Positions 16,714-24,928 of a DNA stretch of 64,000 bases are shown one piece after another. The notes under the pieces were generated by a model. The model was given only the letters and a program-made list of their open reading frames with translations. It was not told the origin of the DNA and searched no databases. Position 1 is the first letter of the stretch. Each line of letters starts with the position of its first letter. The DNA is taken from positions 992,001-1,056,000 of the forward strand of contig CAVOQQ010000003.1 in the NCBI GenBank assembly GCA_963698395.1, read 5' to 3'. A program made the translations under genes and the position numbers. Source of the DNA: JBBQUN01 sp963698395 (GTDB lineage Bacteria > Actinomycetota > Acidimicrobiia > Acidimicrobiales > SZUA-35).

Positions 16714-17067
16714 ATGCAAGGACGTCCCCGCAAGGCCCGCCGGTTCGGCGGTTCTGCACAACACCAGAAGCTGATGATGGCCAACCTCGTCGCGTCGCTC
16801 GTCGCCGCCGAGGGCATCGTCACCACCGAAGCCAAGGCGAAGGCCATGCGCCCCATCGCCGAGCGCATCATCACCAAGTCGAAGAAGGGCGGTCTGCACA
16901 ACTATCGGCAGGTGCTGTCCTACCTCGGCGACGTCGAGATGACCACGAAGTTGTTCGACGATGTCGGACCTCGCTACACCGATCGTCCGGGCGGTTACAC
17001 CCGAATTCTCAAGATCGGTCAGCGGGCCGGCGACAACGCGCCGATGGCTCGGATCGAACTGGTCTGA
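16714..17067 (+). CDS. rplQ: 50S ribosomal protein L17
   Basis: Large-subunit protein near the tunnel exit. It has 117 residues, starting M-Q-G-R-P-R-K-A-R-R-F-G-G, with the L-V-A-S-L-V-A-A-E-G-I-V-T-T-E-A-K-A-K signature. It ends the alpha operon. The next 95 bases before truA hold only a duplicated ATCACGACCCACC (17128 and 17142). Confidence 0.96.
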   Translation: MQGRPRKARRFGGSAQHQKLMMANLVASLVAAEGIVTTEAKAKAMRPIAERIITKSKKGGLHNYRQVLSYLGDVEMTTKLFDDVGPRYTDRPGGYTRILKIGQRAGDNAPMARIELV

Positions 17068-17162
17068 TCCACTGCCGGTCGGCCGCGAGCGGCGATCAAC
17101 CGGCGGGTGGCGGCAATGCCGACCATCATCACGACCCACCGATCACGACCCACCATCACGAC

Positions 17163-17999
17163 GTGGAAACACTGAGTCTCTTTCCCGAAGCGAGCGGACC
17201 TGAGGGTCCGCTCGTTCGCGTCGCCCTGTTGATCGCGTATCACGGTGGCCGTTTCCGGGGGCTGGCGCCCAATGTCGGTGTGCGCACGGTCGTCGGCGAG
17301 ATCGCCGACGCCCTGCGCCCGTACCTCGGCTACCACCCCGAGGTGGTGATGTCGGGGCGCACCGATGCCGGCGTGCACGCCTGGGGGCAGGTGCTTTCGC
17401 TCGACGTACCCGAGGCGAAAGGCGACCCCGAGCGGATCCGGCGCGTCATCAACGTGGGGTTGCAGCCCGAAGTGGTGTGCCGAGATGTTCGACTGGTCAG
17501 CGACGACTTCAGTGCTCGATTCTCCGCCGTCGGTCGCCGCTACCGCTTCCATGTGCTCAACACGGCACAGCCGAGCCCGTTCGAAGCCGACACCATGTGG
17601 TGGGTGCCGGAGCCGCTGAACCTCGCTTCGATGCGGCTGGCGTGTGACCCCATCATCGGTGAACACGACTTCTCGTCGTTCTGCCGACGCCCGAAACCGG
17701 TCAACGACGATGGGGCCGAGGTGTCGCTCGTGCGTCGTGTGACTCGGGCCCACTGGTCGGATCTCGGCGGTGGCGTGCTTCGGTTCGAGATCGACGGCTC
17801 GGCGTTCTGCCATCAGATGGTGCGCAGCATCGTGGGCTTCCACGTTGCGGTTGGTCGCGGACGGCGATCGGCCGGTGAACTGCGGGGCGTGCTCGCGGCC
17901 CGAGACCGCAACGCCGCCGCGTCGCCGGCTCCGCCGCATGGCCTCACGCTCTGGGCGGTCGACTATCCCGATGACCCCTTCGCAGGCACAAGCGAGTGA
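17163..17999 (+). CDS. truA: tRNA pseudouridine(38-40) synthase
   Basis: Makes pseudouridine in the anticodon stem of tRNAs. The GTG at 17163 gives 278 residues; no good ribosome-binding site is visible and the upstream open frame is a shadow, so the exact start is uncertain by some 15 codons. The catalytic aspartate lies in S-G-R-T-D-A-G-V-H-A (about residue 67). F-S-A-R-F-S-A-V-G-R-R-Y and F-C-H-Q-M-V-R-S-I-V-G match the family. It follows rplQ, as in many bacteria. Confidence 0.93.
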   Translation: METLSLFPEASGPEGPLVRVALLIAYHGGRFRGLAPNVGVRTVVGEIADALRPYLGYHPEVVMSGRTDAGVHAWGQVLSLDVPEAKGDPERIRRVINVGLQPEVVCRDVRLVSDDFSARFSAVGRRYRFHVLNTAQPSPFEADTMWWVPEPLNLASMRLACDPIIGEHDFSSFCRRPKPVNDDGAEVSLVRRVTRAHWSDLGGGVLRFEIDGSAFCHQMVRSIVGFHVAVGRGRRSAGELRGVLAARDRNAAASPAPPHGLTLWAVDYPDDPFAGTSE

Positions 18000-18025
18000 C
18001 CCTAGTCGAAAGCGGCGGCGGACGG

Positions 18026-18054
18026 TTGGAGCCGGCAGCGCGCGACCGTATGCT
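18026..18054 (+). promoter_or_regulatory. Promoter of rplM-rpsI
   Basis: TTGGAG at 18026-18031, 17 bases, TATGCT at 18049-18054. The predicted transcription start near 18061 gives a leader of about 46 bases before the rplM GTG. Same -35 and spacing as the infA promoter. Confidence 0.65.
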
Positions 18055-18055
18055 T

Positions 18056-18083
18056 GCCGTTCGGCCCTTTCGGCCCGGCTTTT
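18056..18083 (+). promoter_or_regulatory. Hairpin with T-run at the start of the rplM leader
   Basis: GCCG and GGCC on the left pair with GGCC and CGGC on the right, with a TTC bulge and a CTTTC loop, followed directly by TTTT. It looks like an intrinsic terminator but overlaps the predicted transcription start. It either stops readthrough from truA or forms part of the rplM leader, where L13 control is known in E. coli. Confidence 0.45.
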
Positions 18084-18106
18084 GCTGTCAAGACTGCAGG
18101 TAACTC

Positions 18107-18559
18107 GTGAAGACGTACTCTCCCAAGAAATCTGAGATCGACCGCCAGTGGTTCGTGGTCGACGCCGAGGGCATGACCCTCGGTCGGATGGCCACCGAGG
18201 TCGCTCGCATCCTGCGGGGCAAGCACAAGCCGACCTTCGCGCCGCACATGGACATGGGTGATCACGTGATCATCGTCAATGCGTCCAAGATCGTGCTCAC
18301 CTCCGACAAGGCGTCGAAGAAGGAGATCCACCATCACTCCGGGTACCCCGGTGGTCTCACCACCCGTACCTACGCCGAGTCGATGGCCCGCCGCCCGGCC
18401 GACACCGTGCGCAAGTCCGTCACCGGCATGCTGCCCAAGAATCGGCTCGGTCGCCAGATGGCCACCAAGCTGAAGGTGTATGCAGGCCCTGAACATCCCC
18501 ACGGTGCGCAAGCGCCCACCGTTCTCGAGATCCCCGGCGCACGCCGAGAGGTGCAGTAA
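18107..18559 (+). CDS. rplM: 50S ribosomal protein L13
   Basis: Early-assembling large-subunit protein. The GTG at 18107 gives 150 residues (M-K-T-Y-S-P-K-K-S-E-I-D-R-Q-W). G-R-M-A-T-E-V-A-R-I-L-R-G-K and G-M-L-P-K-N-R-L-G-R are diagnostic. Two bases before rpsI, the standard pair. Confidence 0.97.
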   Translation: MKTYSPKKSEIDRQWFVVDAEGMTLGRMATEVARILRGKHKPTFAPHMDMGDHVIIVNASKIVLTSDKASKKEIHHHSGYPGGLTTRTYAESMARRPADTVRKSVTGMLPKNRLGRQMATKLKVYAGPEHPHGAQAPTVLEIPGARREVQ

Positions 18560-18561
18560 CC

Positions 18562-18951
18562 ATGGCTTCATTGCTTCAAACCACCGGTCGGCGCAAGCAG
18601 GCTGTCGCCCGGGTTCGTCTCTCGACGGGCACCGGCGTCATCACCGCCAACGGCCGTGCCTTCGATGACTATTTCCCGTCGGCGGTGCACCGTCGCCTCA
18701 TCACCGAGCCGCTGCGCATCACCGAGACCGAAGAGGCCTACGACATCGATGTCACCCTCGACGGTGGCGGTCTGTCCGGTCAGGCTGGAGCCTTCCGTCT
18801 GGGCATCGCTCGGGCGTTGATCACGCTCGACCCCGAGGCTCGCGGTGCGGTCAAGGCCGAAGGCCTTCTCACCCGAGATCCTCGGAAGAAGGAATCCAAG
18901 AAGTACGGCCTCAAGAAGGCCCGTAAGGCCCCGCAGTACTCCAAGCGCTGA
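18562..18951 (+). CDS. rpsI: 30S ribosomal protein S9
   Basis: Head protein whose C-terminal tail reaches the P-site tRNA. It has 129 residues starting M-A-S-L-L-Q-T-T-G-R-R-K-Q-A-V-A-R. The tail K-K-A-R-K-A-P-Q-Y-S-K-R is complete. glmM starts 8 bases later. Confidence 0.97.
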   Translation: MASLLQTTGRRKQAVARVRLSTGTGVITANGRAFDDYFPSAVHRRLITEPLRITETEEAYDIDVTLDGGGLSGQAGAFRLGIARALITLDPEARGAVKAEGLLTRDPRKKESKKYGLKKARKAPQYSKR

Positions 18952-18959
18952 TCGCGCCC

Positions 18960-20324
18960 GTGGCTTCTTCGATGGTGCTGCCGTCGTTCGGTACCGATGG
19001 GGTACGAGGAGTAGCCAACACCGATCTCACTCCAGAGGTGGCACTGGCCCTCGGCCGTGCCGCCGCTGGCGTTTTGGGGGGCACCACGTTCGTGATCGGT
19101 CGAGATCCGCGCCGTTCGGGCCCCATGCTCGAAGCGGCGCTCGCTGCCGGGCTCGCCTCCAGTGGCGCTTCGGTCGAGCTCCTCGGCATGGTGCCGACCC
19201 CCACGGTGGCGTGGGTCTGTGCCCAACGCCAGGTCGCCGGAGCCATGATCTCGGCGTCGCACAATCCGTTCTCCGACAACGGGATCAAGCTGTTCGCTGC
19301 CGGCGGGATCAAGCTGAGCGACGCGGCCGAGGCCGAGATCCAGGCACGATTCCACGCCATCCTCAGCGGCGAGCCGGCAGGTGAGGCCGCTCCACTCCCG
19401 GTGGGAGCCGACGTCGGCGAGATCACCTCGAGCGATCAGTCGGAAGCCTGGGTGCGCTCGGTCGTCGAATCGCTCGGTGGTCGCACGCTCGACGGTGTCC
19501 GAGTCGTGCTCGACTGTGCCAACGGTGCTGCCAGCCACCTCGGCCCGCGAGTCTTCGAGGAACTGGGCGCCCACGTCACGGTGATCGGCAACGAGCCCAA
19601 CGGCGTCAACATCAACCTCGAGTGTGGCTCGACCAGCCCCGCAGCGCTCCAGATCGCCGTTGTCGAGCACTCCGCCGACTTGGGTCTGGCGTTCGACGGC
19701 GACGCCGATCGGCTCATCGCTGTCGATCACACCGGTCGACTCGTCGACGGCGACCACATTCTCGCTCTCTTGGCCAACGATTGGGCCGCCACCGGTCGTC
19801 TGCGCCACAACACACTCGTGGTGACCGTCATGAGCAACCTCGGTCTCCATCTCGCCATGAGGGCGGCGGGCATCGAGGTCCGACAGACCGGTGTCGGCGA
19901 CCGATACGTGCTGGCCGAGCTGGACGACGGCGACTTCTCCTTGGGTGGCGAGCAGTCGGGCCATGTGATCTGTCGTGATCTCGCAACCACCGGCGACGGC
20001 GTCCTTGCCGCCGCCCAGTTGGCCGACGCCGTGGTTCGCTCCGGTTCGTCGCTGGCCGAGCTCGCCGGGGCCGCCATGACCACGGTCCCGCAGATCCTCC
20101 GCAACGTTCGCCTGCCACGTCGCGACCCGACACTGCTCGAGAAGCTCGCGCCCCACATCGCCGAGGCCGAAACCGAGCTCGGCGACGACGGCCGAGTCCT
20201 GGTCCGTGCCTCGGGCACCGAGCCACTGATCCGCGTCATGATCGAACACCTCGATGCTCAGGTTGCCGCGAGCGTCTGCGATCGACTGGTGCAAACGACG
20301 CAAGACTTCGTTGCCGGAGCGTGA
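18960..20324 (+). CDS. glmM: Phosphoglucosamine mutase
   Basis: Converts glucosamine-6-phosphate to glucosamine-1-phosphate for peptidoglycan synthesis. The start is the GTG at 18960 (454 residues); the ATG at 18972 is an alternative. The phosphorylated serine is Ser100 in I-S-A-S-H-N-P-F. The metal loop is D-G-D-A-D-R near residue 240, and the C-terminal phosphate-binding R-A-S-G-T-E-P-L-I-R-V is present. rpsI and glmS flank it, a common actinobacterial order. Confidence 0.95.
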   Translation: MASSMVLPSFGTDGVRGVANTDLTPEVALALGRAAAGVLGGTTFVIGRDPRRSGPMLEAALAAGLASSGASVELLGMVPTPTVAWVCAQRQVAGAMISASHNPFSDNGIKLFAAGGIKLSDAAEAEIQARFHAILSGEPAGEAAPLPVGADVGEITSSDQSEAWVRSVVESLGGRTLDGVRVVLDCANGAASHLGPRVFEELGAHVTVIGNEPNGVNINLECGSTSPAALQIAVVEHSADLGLAFDGDADRLIAVDHTGRLVDGDHILALLANDWAATGRLRHNTLVVTVMSNLGLHLAMRAAGIEVRQTGVGDRYVLAELDDGDFSLGGEQSGHVICRDLATTGDGVLAAAQLADAVVRSGSSLAELAGAAMTTVPQILRNVRLPRRDPTLLEKLAPHIAEAETELGDDGRVLVRASGTEPLIRVMIEHLDAQVAASVCDRLVQTTQDFVAGA

Positions 20325-20426
20325 ACTCGCCTCGGCGATGAGGCCGATTGCCTACATCCGCTCAGGGGCAGGCAGCATCGGCCGATCCATACTGAGTGCG
20401 GACCCTATTGAGGAGGCCGATTTCCC

Positions 20427-23400
20427 TTGTGCGGCATCATCGCCATTGCCCGTCGTCGAACGCAGCGAGCAACGCCCGCAGCCGACGACATCTTGCAGAT
20501 CCTTGCCGTTGCCAAGGCGGCGCTCCCGGCCGCCGGGACGACCGACCTCGCCCGATTCCTCGATGAGACGGCCGATGCGCTCGGTTCGCTCGATCAGTTG
20601 TTGCGTGGTGAGGCCGGGCTGTGCGCCCTGCTGCACCACGATGGTGTTGCCGCAACGATCGCAGCCGAGATCGCAACGATCAGCGATGCGCTGGGCGCAA
20701 TCGAGCAGCACCTGTTCGACCACGGTCATGAGTACGACGATCTCGAAACGATCAACTCTGCGCTGATTGCGGCCAAAGACGGCGCGTGGGCCATCGAACG
20801 CGATCGGCTACGTACGGCGGTCGAAGTCGCCGCTCTGGCCGGGCCGAACCCGTCGGGCGCGTCCGTGGCCGCCTTCATGAGCGTGCAACAAGCACTCAGC
20901 TCGCTCGATCGTCTCGAAGTTCGCGGTCGTGACAGCGCCGGTCTTCACCTGTTGGTACGGAATCACGGCCTTGACCTCGATCATCCTCGGTACGTGAAGA
21001 TGATGGCCGAGCGGGCGAAGGATCCCCTCTTCACCAGCGGCGCCGTGAGGACCCCCGACGGTCATCTCAGTCTGGTCTACAAAGCAGCAGCCGAGATCGG
21101 CGAGCTCGGTGACAACACCACGGCCATGCGGGCAAGCATCGCAGCCGACGAAGTCCTCGCCGCCGCACTGGTGAACGAGTCCAGCGAAGTCACCGTGCTC
21201 GGCCACACTCGTTGGGCATCGGTTGGCATCATCTCGGAGCCGAATGCGCACCCGGTCAATTCCGACGAGGTCGGTCGCTCCGACGCCCCCTACGTGACCG
21301 CGACCCTCAACGGCGACGTCGACAACTTCGCCGATCTGATCGCGCTCGAGAAGTTGGCCATTGCCGGTGAGATCACGACCGATGCCAAGGTCATCCCCAC
21401 CATGGTGTCTCGTGGACTGTCCGAGGGACTCGATCTCGACGAGGCGGTCCGCTCGGCTGTTGCCCAGTTCGAGGGATCGGTCGCCATCGGCATCTCCACC
21501 ACGGCCGAGCCCGGCGACCTCCACCTGGCGCTCCGTGGTTCGGGCCAGGGCGTGTTCGTCGGCCTGGCGGAAGACGCGTTCGTGATCGCTTCGGAGCCCT
21601 ACGGCGTGGTCGAAGACGCCAGCCTCTACCTTCGGATGGACGGCGAGACGCCGGCAGACCCCGACAATCCGACCGGCAGCCAGGGTCAGATCATTCGCAT
21701 CCGAGGAGCGCTCGCCGGCGATCCGGCGGGACTCAGCCGGATGTCCTACGACGGCACCGAGCTTCCCATCGATCCGAGTGAATGGAAGATCCCCGAGGTC
21801 ACCACGCGAGACATCGATCGTGGCGAAGCGCCTCACTTCCTCCTCAAAGAGATCTCCGAGTCGCCGGGGTCGTTTGCCAAGACCCTCCGCGGTCGTCTCA
21901 TCGAGACCGATGGCACGCTCAACGTACGCCTTCCCGACGAGACGGTCAGCGAGAGTGTCGCCGCCCGCCTTCGCTCCGGTTCGATCCGACGAGTCGAGAT
22001 CATCGGTCAGGGTACGGCTGCAGTCGCCGGTCAGGCCGTCGCCTCGGCCTTCGAGTGGATGCTCGAGGGGTTGAACATCCCCGTGCGGGCCATCACGGCC
22101 ACCGAGCTGTCGGGGTTCCAGCTCGCCGACGACATGTCCGACGTCCTCGTCGTTGCCATCAGCCAGTCCGGTACCACGACCGATACCAACCGGACCGTCG
22201 ACCTGTTGCACGGCCGAGGCGCCATCGTCCTCGCCATCGTGAACCGTCGCGGCAGCGACCTCGTCGACAAGTCCGATGGCGTGCTCTACACCTCCGACGG
22301 TCGCGACGTCGAGATGAGCGTGGCGTCCACGAAGGCGTTCTACGCCCAGATCGCCGCCGGTTTCCTGCTGGCCGAGGGTGTCTCCCAGCTGATGGGGGCC
22401 AGCGGACGCTCGACTGCCGAGCGTCAGTCGATCCTCGCTGCGCTCCGTGCCCTGCCGACCGCCATGACCGCCACGTTGGCCAAGCGCCCCGAAATCGCCG
22501 CCGCCGCCGATCGTCACGCTCCCAGCCGTCGCTACTGGGCGATGGTGGGCAACGGCGCCAACGCCGTGGCTGCTCGTGAGCTTCGCATCAAGCTGTCGGA
22601 GCTCTGCTACAAGTCGATCGCCTGTGACATCACCGAAGACAAGAAGCACATCGATCTGTCGTCCGAGCCGCTGATCCTGGTCTGCGCCGCCGGACTCGTC
22701 GGATCGAATGCCGACGATGTCGCGAAGGAGGTGGCGATCTTCCGGGCGCACAAGGCCGCTCCCATCGTGATCGCCACCGAGGGCGAGAACCGCTTCAACG
22801 GTGCGCTCGACGTCATCTTCGTTCCCGAGACCCACCCGTTGCTGGCCTTTGTCCTCTCCACCGTCGTCGGTCACCTGTTCGGCTACGAGGCGGCCCTCGC
22901 CATCGATGCGTCCGCTCGTCCGCTACGCGAGGCCCGAGGAATCATCGAGGGCTTCGTCGGAGCCACTGGGGAGCAATGGTTCGACCGGTTCGCGGCCGAA
23001 CTCGAGCCCAAGGCAGCGGCGTTCTTCACGTTGCTGCGCGACGGTCGGTTCAACGGCCAACTCGAGGCCTCGACGGCCGCTCGTGTGGCCACGCTGCTGC
23101 GATTCGCCGGTCAGACCTATCCGCTCGAGGCGTATCAACAGGAGTTCGGCAAGGTCGGCACCCCCGGCGTCGTCGTCGAAGATCTCGCCGGGGCACTGAC
23201 CAAGGGCATCGAAGAGCTCACTCGACCCGTCGATGCCATCAAGCATCAGGCCAAGACGGTCACGGTGGGTATCTCCCGCGCCGACGAGTCGCTGCTCCAG
23301 TCCGATCTCATCCAGGGTGTGCTCGCCACCGGTTGCCCTCGGGATCGCCTCAGCTACCGGACGCTGCGCTCGCTCGCTGCGCTCGACCCGGCAATCGACG

Positions 23401-23849
23401 AGATCACCGGGTACACCCGCTACCGCATCGAAGGTGAACCCGAACACGGCGCGCAGATCTTCGTCGCCGACAAGGGTGGTCTTGCGACCAACCTCAGTTC
23501 TCGTGTGGCCGACGACCCTTCGTTGCGGGGCACCAAGCACCGTGTGGCCGCCGACCGCGAGCTCATCGTGTCGGTTGGTTCCGACGGTCGCGTGGTGCTC
23601 ATCGTTCCCGAGGTGAAAGACGGCGAGACAACCGGTCTCACGCTGTGTCACCTGAAGCTCAACGAAGACCTCGACGCCGGAACCGCTCGATCGGTGCTGC
23701 AGGGCTACCACAAGCGCTATCGCCAGTTGGTCGATGTCGTCACCGAGACCGAGCCGAGCTTCCGTGAAGACCTCCTTGGTTCTGTGCCGACCGTCGAGCT
23801 GCTGACGGCGCCCATCAGTACGGTGGCAGCACGATGGGCAACGAACTGA
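20427..23849 (+). CDS. glmS: Giant glucosamine-6-phosphate synthase (GlmS-like)
   Basis: Uses glutamine to turn fructose-6-phosphate into glucosamine-6-phosphate. A TTG start at 20427 gives M-C-G-I-I-A, so Cys2 becomes the N-terminal nucleophile; GAGGAGG lies ten bases before it. A CATACT -10-like box is at 20388. At 1140 residues it is nearly twice the usual 600-610. An alpha-helical insert of about 150 residues splits the amidase domain between M-C-G-I and R-G-R-D-S-A-G (166-172); H-T-R-W-A-S (260) and N-A-H-P follow. Two SIS domains occupy about 520-690 and 700-870. A further 200 residues of unknown function end the protein. No frame break was seen, so the length looks real. Confidence 0.85.
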   Translation: MCGIIAIARRRTQRATPAADDILQILAVAKAALPAAGTTDLARFLDETADALGSLDQLLRGEAGLCALLHHDGVAATIAAEIATISDALGAIEQHLFDHGHEYDDLETINSALIAAKDGAWAIERDRLRTAVEVAALAGPNPSGASVAAFMSVQQALSSLDRLEVRGRDSAGLHLLVRNHGLDLDHPRYVKMMAERAKDPLFTSGAVRTPDGHLSLVYKAAAEIGELGDNTTAMRASIAADEVLAAALVNESSEVTVLGHTRWASVGIISEPNAHPVNSDEVGRSDAPYVTATLNGDVDNFADLIALEKLAIAGEITTDAKVIPTMVSRGLSEGLDLDEAVRSAVAQFEGSVAIGISTTAEPGDLHLALRGSGQGVFVGLAEDAFVIASEPYGVVEDASLYLRMDGETPADPDNPTGSQGQIIRIRGALAGDPAGLSRMSYDGTELPIDPSEWKIPEVTTRDIDRGEAPHFLLKEISESPGSFAKTLRGRLIETDGTLNVRLPDETVSESVAARLRSGSIRRVEIIGQGTAAVAGQAVASAFEWMLEGLNIPVRAITATELSGFQLADDMSDVLVVAISQSGTTTDTNRTVDLLHGRGAIVLAIVNRRGSDLVDKSDGVLYTSDGRDVEMSVASTKAFYAQIAAGFLLAEGVSQLMGASGRSTAERQSILAALRALPTAMTATLAKRPEIAAAADRHAPSRRYWAMVGNGANAVAARELRIKLSELCYKSIACDITEDKKHIDLSSEPLILVCAAGLVGSNADDVAKEVAIFRAHKAAPIVIATEGENRFNGALDVIFVPETHPLLAFVLSTVVGHLFGYEAALAIDASARPLREARGIIEGFVGATGEQWFDRFAAELEPKAAAFFTLLRDGRFNGQLEASTAARVATLLRFAGQTYPLEAYQQEFGKVGTPGVVVEDLAGALTKGIEELTRPVDAIKHQAKTVTVGISRADESLLQSDLIQGVLATGCPRDRLSYRTLRSLAALDPAIDEITGYTRYRIEGEPEHGAQIFVADKGGLATNLSSRVADDPSLRGTKHRVAADRELIVSVGSDGRVVLIVPEVKDGETTGLTLCHLKLNEDLDAGTARSVLQGYHKRYRQLVDVVTETEPSFREDLLGSVPTVELLTAPISTVAARWATN

Positions 23850-24322
23850 CCGACGCCGAAGGCGTCGATACCTCCCGAACTCGAACGGTCGCGCTCGACG
23901 CGGCGGTAGCCCACCAGGCTGCGGCGCTCGAGCAACTCGTTGGCCTCCCGGTCGTCTCGATCGGCGTCGACGTGGTCGAGATCGAGCGGATTCGGCGCAT
24001 CACTGCTTCCCGCGCCGGGTTCGTGGAGCGGGTCTTCACCGATGACGAGATTCGCTACGCCGAGCTCGCCCGCGACCCTGGCGAACGTTTTGCTGCCCGA
24101 TTCGCAGCGAAAGAGGCAACGATGAAAGCACTGGGTGTCGGGCTTGGGGGTGTCGACTTCCGTGACATGGCCGTGGCCAAGGCCCCCTCGGGAGCGCCGT
24201 CGCTGGTCGTGGGCGGTCGGGCATCGGAACGGGCCGACCAACTCGGCATCGAACGATGGCTGATCACGCTGTCTCACAGTGACGCCGTTGCCATTGCGGT
24301 GGTGGCAGGATTGGGATCGTGA
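23834..24322 (+). CDS. acpS: Holo-[acyl-carrier-protein] synthase
   Basis: Moves phosphopantetheine from CoA to acyl carrier protein. It has 162 residues: the AcpS fold from about residue 40 plus an N-terminal extension absent from typical 120-residue enzymes, so a later start is possible. The metal-binding Asp46 is in G-V-D-V-V-E-I and Glu94 in F-A-A-K-E-A-T-M-K-A-L-G. It overlaps the end of glmS by 16 bases. Confidence 0.9.
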   Translation: MGNELTDAEGVDTSRTRTVALDAAVAHQAAALEQLVGLPVVSIGVDVVEIERIRRITASRAGFVERVFTDDEIRYAELARDPGERFAARFAAKEATMKALGVGLGGVDFRDMAVAKAPSGAPSLVVGGRASERADQLGIERWLITLSHSDAVAIAVVAGLGS

Positions 24323-24927
24323 ATGCCGAAGCGCCTCGCTGGAATCAGATGATCACCGCATCGCTCGCACGTCTCTGGCATGACCTCGCGCCTCCCGACT
24401 CCCTGCTGCCCGACCTGGCCTTCGATGCGGTGCTCTCCCGAGCTGACCATGGTGAGTTCATCGAGTGCCTTCCTCGACTGCTCGAGCTGGTGACTCTTCC
24501 CGGGGCGGATCCCGAATCGGCGGTCGCCGTGTTCGATCGTCTCGAAGCGCACGATTGGACCGCCTGGCCAGACGACCGCCGTCGGCCGATCGAGAAGTTG
24601 CTCGACCAGTGGTGGGCAACCGAACTCGCGCTCGAACCGGGCGAGCCGGCGGTCCATGACGTTCTGGCCGCCCTGATCCGGCTCGATCAACCGGTCGGTC
24701 GCTGGTTGCAGCCCTGGCTCGAAGCGCTGGACGGCCCGGGTGCGCGACATTTCGTGGCGATGGTCGCCGATCAGCTCTCGTCGGACCGATGGGCCGAGTA
24801 CCCCGATCGCCGGGAACAGGTCCTTGCTTGGTCCCGGTCCGAGCCCGCGATCATGGGACTCACACTCGTCGGCGGTGTGCACCTCGAACCCGGCCAGCTC
24901 GGCCAGGCACTCGATCGGATGCTCTGA
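24319..24927 (+). CDS. Hypothetical protein in the acpS-nnr operon
   Basis: 202 residues from a GTG that overlaps the acpS stop. The protein is acidic, mostly helical by composition and rich in tryptophan (W-T-A-W-P-D, Q-W-W-A-T-E-L). No signal peptide or membrane segment. I do not recognise a family. One base separates it from nnr, so it is surely co-transcribed with acpS, nnr and alr. Confidence 0.8.
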   Translation: MNAEAPRWNQMITASLARLWHDLAPPDSLLPDLAFDAVLSRADHGEFIECLPRLLELVTLPGADPESAVAVFDRLEAHDWTAWPDDRRRPIEKLLDQWWATELALEPGEPAVHDVLAALIRLDQPVGRWLQPWLEALDGPGARHFVAMVADQLSSDRWAEYPDRREQVLAWSRSEPAIMGLTLVGGVHLEPGQLGQALDRML

Positions 24928-24928
24928 C

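Noticed and set aside
18780..20303. A 507-codon minus-strand frame opposite glmM
   Set aside because: Shadow of glmM; Gly/Asp/Arg-rich composition, no motifs.
20808..22874. A 688-codon minus-strand frame opposite glmS
   Set aside because: Long antisense frames are expected in high-GC DNA with strong third-position bias; it has no family features and glmS has clear motifs on the plus strand.
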